From: Theristus sp. LFF4_11
Lineage: Eukaryota; Nematoda; Chromadorea; Monhysterida; Xyalidae
DNA: 64,000 bases
Assembly: GCA_030248135.1 (NCBI GenBank)
Contig: JASANC010003277.1
Coordinates: 1-64,000 of the forward strand
Reading direction: 5' to 3'
Below the pieces are notes generated by a model that did not search any database, was not told the DNA's origin, and saw nothing but the letters and a program-made list of their open reading frames with translations. Shown here piece by piece: positions 22,155-33,790 of the stretch; the stretch's first letter is position 1; the number at the start of each line of letters is the position of its first letter. A program made the translations under genes and the position numbers.

Positions 22155-24539
22155 TCATTGTTGTGGTCTTTCTCTCCTTTCATGTCTTGAGCAGCGCAAA
22201 TCAGCAAGCGAGAATTCGAGTTTCACAGAAAATTTGTAGCCATCTGCCCCCGTTGGCGCTGACACTGTCTTTGTTCTGGTCGGCGACTTCACAGTCAGCT
22301 CCGGACGCACTTCCAGCTCGGATGATATGTCACCCGGCGCCGAGATGTCCAGATCCTGTGCGTGATTTTGAAATGGCGCACTGAAACCGTTTTATACCAT
22401 CTGCTGTAGCTTTCCGAGAGCTCAAAACGCTTTTTTCCGTTGTTGCACTTGGCGACATGGAAAGCGCACCGCACAGCATGAGTGATTCTCAAATATTAAC
22501 AGCGACCCAACTGAGAATAACATTTATGAGGAATGATGGTCTGATTGCCAATGGAAAAATCGAGAGCAAGAGCAACAGTCGCGTCTGTAGCGCAGGTGTA
22601 CGGCTTTCGCCTACCGTTCTGTAGGTGGAAAGTTCGAACCCCACTGCGGACAAGAAGACACATAATGGAGAAACTAAAGTGACCAACAATAAACCACAAG
22701 GTCTACTCCCTCCAGAGCCGAGGGTAAATTGGGCTCGGGGCAGTATTGCCCGTTTCCGCCGGAGTTTGGTACCCTAGATAGCAAAAAACAGCAAGATAAT
22801 ACATAATAAGGAGCTGATAACAGCAAAAACACAAAGAGCATGAGCAGAGAGTTTGAGAACATAACTTGTACTTTTGGTTGCTTTTGTCCTTCCTCTTGAG
22901 TAAATCAAAACTAAACAGCAGCACCTCAATCATTTCACCGTCGTTTCGGTCGTCTTCGTCTTTGTCGATCATAATCGCCACCGCGTCTCGCATGGTGTCT
23001 TCCGAGAACGAGTCACAGCAGTTGTCGCCCAGTGACTGTTGCTCACGGATACCGCGCGCTGACGAGTTCTCCAACAAGTGTTCACGTGAACGCTGACTCT
23101 GTCTGCATTGGACATAACTGATGATTGAATGGGTCGTGGTGGGTCGGTATGAACTTGCTTTTGTGGATCACATTTGCCCTTCGTTTTTTTACTGAATGAG
23201 CGACTGTTTTTGTTTTTGTTTTGTTGAATGATCAGCTTCAGCTGGCTGCACGCTGACCCAGCGTGTCGAAACTGAGTTCCAAGCAACCAAGATCAAATCA
23301 GTCAATAATGCTAAAACTTTCAATCCGATACAGACAGAGTTTACTATCTATAGTTTCATGACACTTGTCTCGTCTGGCGGTTGCATGCAACATTTTACTT
23401 TGTTTTCTCTGTTTCCTTTGTGGTGGGCATATCTGGCGAAAGGCTGATGATGCTGCTGCTGCTGCTGCTGGCCACTGGGGACACGTTGTCCGTATCGGTT
23501 GGCTCGATCGCGGTTGGCAACTGCGATGGTGGCAATTTTGGTGGATCATCAAGAAACAATTGTGAAACAACTATTTCATATTAGTTGCACCAAAAAACGG
23601 GTATACAATGTAATGCCTATTGCACAGTACAATATCACACAACGCGCTTGTGACGTGCTTATTAGTTTTAGTTGTGGACTGTGTGAAACCAGACTGCACA
23701 ATTGTCGTTTACCAGTTCTGTTCTGTTTTGTTCGGCCTACTGTATCTGCTTCAACTGCACAACGAAGTAAGTTCCAAGCGAAACTGCATAAAATCAAAAC
23801 CACAAACGGCAAGATCGGGAATCCAGCACGTCTCAACGATCACTCGCTCAAGCACGGTCTCCTTATTGGACGAATCTGTCGAGGACGTTTGCATCGCGCT
23901 GCTGTTTCGGTTGTGATCGCCATTTTTTGGAGTGGGTGATTCGTTCTGCGGAAATAAGACTGACGACTCTCGACTCTTCGATGGGTTGTTTGCCTCGTTG
24001 ACCGACACTGACTCTTCGGTAATTGCTTGCTGTTGTAATTCGTTGTTACTAGCCTACAACTATTTATATATAGGCAAGCAACTGATTGGCTGGTGATCAC
24101 AAGATGCAGGTTTTCTGCGCAAGACAAACTCCACCGCCGCAGCAATGCCTCCAGGAAGCAGGCATCGTTCTCACCAACCAAATTAATTGCTCAAATGTGA
24201 ATAAATGTTGGCGTGTGTTGTCATTGAATTGATTCTTTTGGGATATCGTTTCATTATCTTTGTAAAAAAATATAAAAAACTTTGGTTTTAGTTATGGTTT
24301 TGGTTGTGCCTAAACCTATGGGCCTTTAAAACCTTATCTTATTTACGCCTGCCATTGCGGGTTCTTTTGTTTGCTTCTGGTTGTTGCAAACAAATAAACC
24401 AGCGAAAAAATAAAAAAAGAACGTGGTTTCCAGTATGAACATCACCAACCTGCGGTGACAACATTGTCGGCGTTTCTTGGTTCGTCGTTGAGGTGGAATT
24501 GGAAGTCGAATTTGATTGGTCGAAACGTTGAAGAGACAT
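22155..24539 (-). CDS. Unassigned Ser-rich, largely disordered protein, about 260 aa
   Basis: I do not recognise this protein. Phase-consistent exons: 24450-24539 (ATG 24539, MSLQRFDQSNSTSNS), 23808-23945 (ends VLERVIVETCWIPDLA), 23399-23520 (ends PDMPTTKETEKTK), 22872-23102 (SLGDNCCDSFSEDTMRDAV, then the acidic IDKDEDDRNDGE and EVLLFSFDLL) and 22155-22355 (DLDISAPGDISSELEV, VKSPTRTKTVSAPTG, stop). The phase between the last two exons does not match directly. A 10-nt microexon at 22501-22510, with good AG and GT borders, would repair it. A SINE-like repeat lies in that intron and a MITE in the first. The first half is Ser/Thr/Asn-rich with no domain. The only folded-looking parts are the two short helical segments. 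It lies between VPS51 and the ZCCHC14-like gene on the same strand. Confidence 0.55.
22575..22795 (+). mobile_element. tRNA-derived SINE-like repeat
   Basis: The segment 22583-22651 looks like a tRNA: 5' GTCTGTA can pair fully (with wobbles) with 3' TGCGGAC, CCTAC/GTAGG forms an anticodon stem, and AGTTCGAACCCC resembles a B box. However, the T-stem does not pair and the anticodon loop has six bases, so it is not a working tRNA. A GC-rich hairpin-like tail (GAGCCGAGGGTAAATTGGG) and an A-rich end at about 22.78-22.80 kb follow. It lies in an intron of the unassigned Ser-rich gene. Confidence 0.5.
24058..24190. mobile_element. MITE family A copy, intronic, worn ends
   Basis: Shows GCAACTGATTGGCTGGTGAT, then CAAACTCCACCGCCGCAGCA, ATGCCTCCAGGAAGCAGGCA and CACCAACCAAATTAATTGC, the family A order. 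It lies in the first intron of the unassigned Ser-rich gene. Confidence 0.6.
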
Positions 24540-24913
24540 GATGATTGGAAATGGTAGTCTGTTGCTCTGTAACTAGTGTATTAATGAAAAACCAATTTGC
24601 GCAGGCACCAGTGAAAAAGGTAATGTTGTTTTGCAATGGAGTTCACAGCGCTTTTGTGTGGCGTGGTGCTGGCTTCGGCGTGCAGAATCAAAATTGCGAA
24701 AAAAATTGCTGCGACGTTCTCAGTACCGAAGATGATAGAATAACAGACTTTTTTGGCAAGGGGGTATGTTTGGGTCATTGGGGGTTGAATTTGTTTAGAT
24801 TTTTTAATTCGATCAAAGTTCGACCATTTTGACTATCATGCAGCATGTTCTTCGATTTATGCAGCTTGGGCCAATTTTACCCATCTTTATTTGGATTCTT
24901 TATCTGCATCAAC
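24540..24913. other. Intergenic, no gene seen
   Basis: Upstream of the unassigned Ser-rich gene. A 95-codon plus-strand frame (24545-24832) has no recognisable features. The promoter of the minus-strand gene probably lies here. Confidence 0.35.
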
Positions 24914-25194
24914 TACGGTATGGCCGGTTAAACATGGCAGCTTTTTTCAGGGTGCAAGGAGCGCGCGAATTTTGAATGAAAGAAAAAAGACGTTCAGAAA
25001 CTGAATTGTGTGCCAAATTTGACGCGTTTTTTTAAACTAATGGATTATCCGCGTTATTCTATTCATTCTTTATTCCTTGTACACATGATTGGGAATTACG
25101 TTGGCTTTTTTGAAAAAGACAACTCCTAGTCTGCGGCTGATCCCGCCTTGATGAACTGCCTCATTTATTCGGCCATATACTGTACACTCTAAAC
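24914..25194. mobile_element. MITE family B, copy 3
   Basis: Inverted relative to copies 1 and 2. It begins TACGGTATGGCCGGTTAAAC and ends TTATTCGGCCATATACTGTA. It shares TTTTTTCAGGGTGCAAGGAG, GCCAAATTTGACGCG and AGTCTGCGGCTGATCCCGCC with copy 1, to which it is very close, so this copy and copy 1 are probably recent. Confidence 0.78.
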
Positions 25195-25815
25195 GGCTAC
25201 CAAACATTTTTGTGTGCTGCCTGTCACTGGCTGGTTTTGCAACATTTTTTGTGATACAATCAGCTAGCCGTTTGGAGGCACATTTTGTGTGGAATACTAT
25301 CAGGGGATTATTGGTCTCTGGTTTACTTTTTAGTTACTGTACACTGCATGAACGTTCTAATAAATTCATCGAGTAATTTGAAGCGGATTGCTTCGAATCA
25401 ACCAATTTTTACAGAGAATATTGTGAGCGTAGCCTGATAGGAACTTAGGAAGTTACGGTGGTGTGCACAACGATGATATTGTTAGATGTTGTGCGGTGAA
25501 CGTTCATTATTTTTTTAAATTTGTTTTTCCGTCAAATTTTACAAACAAACAAAGCCAACGAATCCAGAAACTAATCCACAATTCTCTTTATCCACATTTT
25601 CAAGAATTCGTTATCACAGAAAACGTCAGTGAGCGCATGTGTACGTGCGAGTTAATGCTGTGGACCGTGCAACGTTCGCGTGTGATGAATACAGAACGCT
25701 GCAATTCCAACCAGTACCCGGCCAATCATGCGCAGCGCACAACGATCACAATTCACAACATGAAAGCATCAGTGGTTTCAATTCGAGTTGCACGATCACA
25801 ATTGTTGCGCCAACG
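25195..25815. other. 3' flank of VPS51, no gene seen
   Basis: Downstream of the VPS51 stop codon. It probably holds its 3' UTR. A plus-strand 157-codon frame (25463-25936) overlaps the last VPS51 exon antisense and is not protein-like. Confidence 0.4.
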
Positions 25816-28800
25816 TCACCCGCGCTCACAAATGCACTCGACAACACTGGCGGCCATCAAGTGCGGCTGCGCACACCGCAGCTGCGCGCTCTGCACGACC
25901 TCGTCCAGCAGACAGTGCACCAGGTTCTCGTCGTAGACGAACCGCCACAGGTACAACTGCAGGTAGTGGCAGTCCACCTGTGGCCGACAGAAAGAAAAAC
26001 ATTGGGTATTGGCGCTTGAAACGGCCGTAGACACGATTTTCAGAAACATTTCGTCACTAGAAACTGCAACGGCACGTCGTCAGTCTTGAACTGAATGTTC
26101 AGGGGTGGTATTATGGGGCAAATCAACTGCTGACTGCATGCAAGACGTCGAAGCAACCAATCCATTTGAAAAGTTCTTGTTTGAAGTCAGTTTTCAGTAC
26201 GTCACCGTGTCTGTATCGTCAATTGAGTCAAGACAAGAGAGAAACAGGATCCGTGTAAAAAAACACAAGAATACCATCTTGAAATTCAAAATGTCCACTG
26301 CAAAACTGCCACTGGTACAAACCTGAACCTGCTGGAGTCCGTGCGTGCCGAACGTTCGCAGTCGCACGCACTCGAGCAGCGTTTTCAGGCAGATCTTGAC
26401 GATGCCCGTCAGAATGGACACTTTATTGAACTCGACACTCGCGAAATAGTCGATGCGATCACGCCACAGGTTGCCGAGTGCCTGGTTGATGGTGGAGGTG
26501 CCGAGAGGGGGCCGATTCGCCGGTGCGCCACCGCGCTGCGCCAGTGCCAGTTGGCCGTAGCCGGAGGTGGCGCCTGAACAAGCAACCTCATTGCTCGTTG
26601 TTGATGTTTGTTTTTGTCCTGAGACGACGAGTCTGAATGGTGTCAAATTTGTGGGGTTCTAAAATTAGTCACTGGCTCCCAGAAACAATTGGTTCGTCCC
26701 ATGATAGACTCGGATTGACGGACAGACGATGTTTGCACTGAATGTTTGCCTTCATTAGTATTAAGGCCCGTTTATACCTGACGGCACGGCACGTCACGTC
26801 ACTTCAGGTCCCGTAATATTGCATACTGCCGTTCATACCTGACGTACGTATAAAGTATAAACGGGCCTTTAGACTTTTTGCATTTAGAGACGTCGTTTTT
26901 CCAATTGTTAAAAACCTTCGGACGTACACCGTCTTCAAAGTGGGACTCAATAATCTAAAGCCGAGGTGACACCAGCAAATGTCCACAGAAAGCACCGCAC
27001 CAGTTCGCCGACTGGACTCGCTGCTTCTGTCCCTGGTGGCGCCCTCCTCGCAGAGCTGGCCGACCCTGCCGTCGATGGCCGTCAAGTCCTCGACCAAACG
27101 TTTCATCACCGTACGAACGGCACGCGGCTCCGTGCAGCCGAGCCAGTCGCGCGTTTGCACCGATTTCACAAGCAGCTGCACAGGAAAACTGTTGACATTG
27201 GACACTTTCACACATCGCACGACAGACCATGACAACGCAAAACGAGGACTTGTTGCGAAACGGAGACAAAATACAGGCAATTCAATAAACAGGACACTGG
27301 AAGTTCAGAATGCCAGTTTGAAGAGCTGCGCTGCGTTGCATCTGCATAACGGCTGTTGTTTCCAAGCGCGTGTGCGTTTGTTTCACTGAGAAAACACGAC
27401 CAGACACCAATTAGCACGCTCATTGGATGCACACGAGCAATCAGCACATCGACTGTACACTGATTGGCTGCATTTCAGAACGCCAAAGACTGCTGTGACA
27501 CTTTGATTCGATAAGCCAGCCGAAACCAGTAGCACGGCCACATGATCAACAGCAAACAATGCAAACCTGCGACAACGCCTGCGCCTCCATTTCAACGTAG
27601 CGATCCAAGAGTTTCTGCGCGACGGTTGCGAGACGTTTTGCCACATCTGCCGTCGGCGTCAGTTGTCCCAGCAATTTTCGGCGTTCCCGATCCGAGGATG
27701 CGTTTGAGTCACCTGCGTCTGGAAAGAAAAATGAACAAAACTACAAATCGAACTCGCTGATTGGCTGCATTGAGCGCGGCTGACGCAATCAGCATTCGTT
27801 GTGTTAAATGTGGCGGTAACCCGGTAAAACTTCTTTTACCTTTTTACCCGGTTAAAGGCTTGTTGAAAATCCGGTATTCAGTCAATTGCCAAGCAGTTGA
27901 AAATGTGTCAGACTTACAACCAAAAGTCATTCATTTATTGTGGAAGTTTTGATAAACCTCATCTTCAAAATTGACTTTTGCTGGCTGGCAATTAACCATA
28001 AGTCTGAAACGAATTCTGAAACCAACCTCCGCGATTGCCAACAGCTGCCATTTTCAGCTGTTGTTCGCAAAGATCCAGCACGTATGAAGCGGTGGAAGCT
28101 TCGAAGTTCTTGCACAACTTTGCCAACAGCAAGATCAGCGTGGATGTGCAGTACTGTTTGTCGCCGTGGCCTGGCCATTGCAATGAACACAATCAGTATG
28201 AGAACTCACTTGGTTTGGTTGTTACCTGAGCTGACTTTGCGGAAATGTTTAGCTGTATGAATGGAGTGCTCAGTGGTGGCATTCATTCAATCTCTGTGCT
28301 TTTCTATTAAGCCGAGCTTCATCAAGCGATCGGCTGCTTCAGTTGGTAACTCGTAAAATTCACATCATTGAAAAGGAATGGAAAATCTTTTGCCAGAGTG
28401 AGATATGGCCTGAGCCCTGACCTTCACGCCACCAAACCTGAAGTTTCTCTGCTCAAACGAAATCGGAAATCATATGACATCTGACAGATACAAAATTTGA
28501 ACAACAAAAGTTCGACAACAAAACCAGAAATTTTTAAAGGAAAAAAATAATAAGACCACCTTCACAAAAATCGACGCCAAGCTCACAGATGAAGTCGAAG
28601 ATTTTCACGACGAACTCTTCGCGAACGCAACGACTGAACGGAATGGAGAAGCGAGACTCGGACGAAAACGTCACATCACAGGTCATCAGTTGCAGCAGGT
28701 TTACAAGAACCTGCAAAACTTTCGAAAAAAAAAATGATTTGCTTTGACAGTAGAATAAATACATTTCAGGTTGGTTATTGTCGATCTGCAAGTTAAATTC

Positions 28801-31800
28801 AATTCAATTGCAAACTGCAGTCAGAAGCTTTTTCAAATTTCACGTCTGAGCCGCAGGCACGGGTAAATTTGAGATGAGAGCTAGTCTTAAAAGTCCAAGT
28901 CAACAAGGCGCGCGCGCTGGTGTGATATCGTGTGATAGTGTGCTTCTGCATTACTGTGCAACTCTACCATAGCTTATCACGCAGTCTGTTTGTCTTCAGA
29001 CTAGGACCTTAATAACCTCATCAAAAAAGCGGCGGTGTTCCACTTACAGTTGAATTCTAAATTATAGGCTACAGACTCCGCCCCCACATCAACGCCTGCA
29101 CAGAAAGCATGCATCGCCAACCAATCAGCTGACCTGACAGCATTCAATTTAGAGTTCAACTGTATAGTGTGCATATTTTTCATCACAAACTGCACATGCA
29201 GCTGCAATCGAACCGATTTCAAGTCATGCACGATCGCTTGCTCCAAACGCGCCAGCTGCTCAGCGAGATACATGTTGCTGCTGCTTGCTGATGTCATCAT
29301 GCCCGCATCAGCGCTCTTTGAATCAGATTGATGCGGCGGCATCAGATTTGTCATCATGCTGCGCTGACCGGCTGCGATGGACTGTCTGCAAAAAGATCGC
29401 ATCGTTTTTTGGAAACTTGTTGACAGAATAGCTGATCCGAGGTTTCATTGATGTCGACAATTTGAGCTATTGTGTCTTGTCACACATCCAAAGCAGTAGA
29501 TGGATCAATAGCAGTAGCACAAGGCTGTGTGTGATGTCCCCCCAACGCAATGCCTGCGTGATGCAAGTTGCAACAGTGCATCATCAGGTGACCACGTTTG
29601 AATGAAAAGTCACATCCTGCGACGACGAAACGACAAATGCGATTCAGCCGGATTGACTGTTGGGTGTTGGCAGCTGATCAGATGCAGCACCTGGCCTCCT
29701 TGACGTGCGCGTGCACGAGCGTCTGCATGTGCTCAGCGCTGACGTGCACCTGGTGCGACGCGACGCGACTCAAGATCGCCAGCGTCGACGCCGTGTACGA
29801 GACTTCGCCCGGCATCAGTTTGCTGGTCGCCTGCAAGATTTTCTGCAATTTCTGAAAAAAACTTCGTTGTGGCTGTGGTGTGGTGGTATGTGAATCTTTG
29901 AAGCCCACAAGAATCCAGTCAAAGTTCGTTCCCGAAACAGATCCATCAACCTGATGTTCAAGGAGGTGGATATTTTTTGGCATACTTGGTGAACGTTTAC
30001 CAAGAAAAGCCGATCGATTGGCTGATTCAACGTCGGCAATAGTGGGATGTGAGTGATGACCACTCAAATTCAATTCATCGATTTGTGACAAATGACAAAA
30101 GGTAAAAATACTAAACAATCCAACCCAACGGCACAAGTAACTCCTCCTCACAACCCTCGAAACAATCATAATACAGACACGGAAAAGCAAGTTTACGACG
30201 TATGATGCAGGCCCGAAGGTTCCAAAACCCGGAATTATTTTCAGAAATCGCCAAAGTCTCACCGCCAACCGCCGATAGAAGCGATCGAGCGCTCTCACGA
30301 CCAAACTCGTTTCGGACGCATCCGTCTCGAGCATGAATCGCTCTTCAGTGACGTCGAAACACTCAGCGAGCATGCGATTCGCGAACTGTAGCACCGGGCG
30401 AGCAGATTGGTCGAAGCTGGCGCTCAGGTCGCCTGGAAAATTCCGTGTCGTTCGGTTGGTGTCTCTATGAATTGACTGTTTTTCTGGGTAGTTTTTTTCT
30501 TGAAACAGCTGGGAGACGACAAATTTCATTGGCCACATTGCACAGTTTCTTGGTTCACCTGCGTTGGACGCTCAAGCTCACTCCAATCCAAACACAGATT
30601 CAGTGCCAAATTCGCTGTTGATTGTTGTGACTCAAGCATACCGCGCACTTGATTTCACATTTGAGCACATTGAGCACAACTTCTTAAACTCGCAAATGAC
30701 AGAAAGCAAAATCGCAAAACCGCCAATCACGCACTCACCCCTCCTGCCATCACGCTGGAACGCAGCAGAGTGAGAATGATAGCCACTGCTGCTGACCGCA
30801 CTTTCCCCGGCTGAGCTCTGAGTAAACATCTCCGTATACGTGGTCACCAACAGCGACAAGTCACTGAGCATATTCGAAAGGCCTGTGTCCACGAACTCCA
30901 GCACGTCCATTGGTAGATTCGGTATGGCATCTGAGGGACGCTGGATCTGAAAGCACGTTATGAATGGTTTGATTTTACGCTGATTTTGTTGGTACATCAG
31001 GCAAACTAAGGGCTGTGGTAGAATCAGAAGCAGAACTCTGACTGGACGCTTGGTTGACAATCTTGAAATTTCAATGCTGTTCTACATTTTGTCACAATTT
31101 TGTTATACATTCATTATTAAGAATTTTCCACTAAGCCTTTTTATTGAGTTTTTGGGCAATGTCACAACTGAAGAGACCACCATTGCTCGGCGTCTTGTGC
31201 TTAGGTCGAAACGCCATGTTTTGTTGGGTTTTTATTTGGTTAGATACATTTTGTCATTGTTTTTTTTTATTTCTCAATATCGGTGTTGGTGTCGAGAATA
31301 CACAAAAAAGTTAGCACCTGGTAAGTAATATCATTTTTTTAGATTCTGCGACTCGACTCGACTCAACGTTAACTACTCCTCGCTCGTGTGAAAGTGAAGG
31401 TAAAAAACAAACCGTCTGAGGCTCAACTGAGCTTGTATCTGCGGACTGCGGATCACCTCTCTTCAGTCTAACCTGAAAAAAATAAAGAAAAAGTCAATTG
31501 CAGTTAACGGCGTGCCAACAGGACAAAAACAACGCAGTGAACTGTCAGAAAATTCGAACAAGTACACAGTTCACAATGAAGAATGAACACGATGAGCACA
31601 GAGACACTGGGACAGCTGGGCTGTTATCCGAACACAGACAACAAAAAAGAAAAAACCGTCTCAAAGCACGCTGCTCACCTGCGCCTGCAATTGCCCCAGT
31701 TGCGTGAGCAGATGTTGTTCAGCTTTCTGCAGGAACGCCTTGGCGAGAGTCTCGGGCGGTTCCCCCAACGCCAGAAGTGATTGTACTGCCGCCGCCGTCT

Positions 31801-33520
31801 GCTTCGTTGATCCGACGCTGCCGCACAGCTGGTCACGTAGTTGGTCCTGAAACAGAACACATGAGAGATGGTGATGTCTGTCAATTGCCTAGTGTGAAGC
31901 TTCAATCAGACTTTTTGTGCATTCATGTGTGTTTCAGAGCTACTTTTTAGTTGGCGCAAACTTCTCGAAACTGTCTCTCTTATGCTGATCAGCTGCTATA
32001 AGTCCAAGGATATCGTACCCTTCTTCCAGAACACTGGTTTCTTTGTGCTATTCGTCAGGCATAATCGAGCTCACCAGCAAACATCACTGCAGCACCGTGG
32101 ACATGTGCGTGTGTTTGAACTATCACAACACAACACCATTCGCCCGTACATTGGTCACAGCTTGTTTACTTGCTTTACCTTCAGCTCATCAACAGTGCTC
32201 TCGCATTCTGCGTAGATGTCGGCAAACGCCGGGGTTGTACGATACTGCTCAAGAGTGGGCCGCGTCCTGAGATAGGCACGAACTGCGAGATTGTACTCTT
32301 TTCGGTCCACGTAGTCCTGAAAAACGGGGTATTGGAAATTAATTTTGATACCATTGATGATTAATCATGACGAAGCAACACATATTACAGTATTAGTACA
32401 GTCAAACAATGTGTGAAAATAAGATGCAATTTCAGCATTCTGGCACTGGATTGCAGCATGGCATTGGCAGCATCGAGCTGATTTTGGAACATCCGCGAAG
32501 CTCAAGTCAAAAGCAGTCAATAAATTGATAGCATATAATTTGCAGTTGAATTGTATGCTGCACTGCATCTGAATTCGATGAATCAAGCAACACAATGATT
32601 GGCCGATCAGAGAAACTTCCAGGCTATCAGTTGATTGGTAGCCTTGCAGGCGCAGCTGGGTGAACCGGTTGACCCAAGTAGTTCGATGCAACCAATAACC
32701 GTCATGCCAGGTTTCTTAATGCACAATTTGCGTAACGTTGACATCTTGACTTTCATTTAACATGAAAGCGATAACCAAGCAACCAACACCTGCAACGTTT
32801 TCGGTAAATCGAACAGGAACTGCAGATTTTTCAGCGTTCGATGTGCGTTCGCCAACTTCTGCACGTCGCGTCGTTTGCCGGACAGCGCGCCGCCGAGCTG
32901 ATCCGAGAGCTTCGTGATGTTCTGAATTTTGCCCGCCAACTGGTCCATTTGATCCTCGATGTTGACGAAATCGCTCTTCATCTTGCGTATCGTGTCGGTC
33001 GCCGTGATGAATTTGTTGTAATTCTCGTATACCAACGTCTCCATTTCGGACTCAAGATTGCGCACCTGTGCGAGAAAGAAACAAATGGATTCAAATGGTT
33101 GTTTATTGGAGGATTTAATCAAAAAACTTTTGTAATGCGACACACTCTGCAAATGAACGAGCTGCTGGGAATTTGAATGGCATTTGTCAAACAATGCAGC
33201 AGGATGTAAAGTAACCAGTTATAACGTGCAATCTCACGGCAGTTGTGTCTTGTCCCTCATTACAAAATGCCGTGCATATGTTCTGCAGTTGCAGTTGCAG
33301 ACTGTAGTTCAGAGAATCCCGATGCGGAAAAATCTTATAAGTTAATCGAAGAAAGCCACCAAGCGGAAACCTCTTTTGTCGTGTTCAGCTCAACATCCAA
33401 CAGTTGATCCAACGTTTTTGCTTTCAACATTTGACTGACATAAGCTTCGGCGTCGAAATTTGCCGCTTCTGGGTCGAGCGGATTGCTAATTGAAGTCGAC
33501 GACATTGACGACGACGTCAT
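25816..33520 (-). CDS. VPS51: VPS51, GARP/EARP tethering complex subunit, complete
   Basis: Fifteen phase-consistent exons: 33371-33520 (ATG 33520), 32790-33065, 32179-32316, 31679-31846, 31413-31472, 30739-30946, 30263-30432, 29691-29851, 29196-29385, 28560-28710, 28027-28170, 27567-27718, 27001-27175, 26323-26573 and 25816-25977. They total 2,556 bp, giving 851 aa against about 780 in human. Signature stretches: [19 protein letters not shown] in the N-terminal coiled coil, [54 protein letters not shown], and a C-terminus ending VVECICERG, at the same place as the human protein. VPS51 links VPS52/53 with VPS54 or VPS50 to tether endosome-derived vesicles at the trans-Golgi or recycling endosomes. 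It is divergently paired with the CtIP-type gene. Intron 6 of this set (28711-29195) carries a MITE. No coding defect was seen. Confidence 0.97.
26761..26873. mobile_element. Short MITE with AAGGCCCGTTTATA inverted ends, intronic
   Basis: Begins TTAAGGCCCGTTTATACCTG and ends AGTATAAACGGGCCTTTA. The terminal 14-15 bp are an inverted repeat and the element is flanked by TTA/TTTA, compatible with a Harbinger-like 3-bp duplication. The interior repeats CACGTCACGTCA and CATACCTGACG. It lies in an intron of VPS51. Confidence 0.7.
29047..29162. mobile_element. Tc1/mariner-type MITE family A, best-preserved copy
   Basis: Reads TA|CAGTTGAATTCTAAATTATA at the left and CAATTTAGAGTTCAACTG|TA at the right, so both TA target bases and both CAGT/ACTG ends are present. 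The interior has ACAGACTCCGCCCCC, GCCTGCACAGAAAGCATGCA and CCAATCAGCTG. At 116 bp it serves as the reference for the other copies. It lies in an intron of VPS51. Confidence 0.85.
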
Positions 33521-33790
33521 TTTTGTTTCGATTTTTTGCTTTGCTGAAAATGACTTTTTATTTGCAATTCGCATATTTTTCCCAAAGAAAAACAGTGAAA
33601 CGTTTTTTTTCTGTGTTTTGGGAGGGAACTTCAAAATTCCAATTTCTCTTTTTTCCGTTTCTCAGCTTCAGCCTAAACCAGCCGAAGTCAATGTTTGATT
33701 GTTTTTGTTCCAGAAGTGCAAGCGAGAAGCGAAGAGAAGTGTGGCACGGCACGGCGCTGGCGTTCACGTAAAGTGGAGCCGAGAAAAAAT
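33521..33790. promoter_or_regulatory. Divergent promoter between VPS51 and the CtIP-type gene
   Basis: The two start codons are 270 bp apart and point away from each other, so both 5' UTRs and the shared core promoter must fit here. There is no clear TATA box. Poly-T/poly-A stretches flank a GGCACGGCACGGCGCTGG segment near 33,745. A TTTTTGTTCCAG acceptor-like sequence ends near 33,712 on the plus strand, so the CtIP-type 5' UTR may contain a small intron. Confidence 0.7.

Noticed and set aside
22583..22651. A functional tRNA gene
   Set aside because: The T-stem does not pair and the anticodon loop has six bases; better explained as a SINE head.
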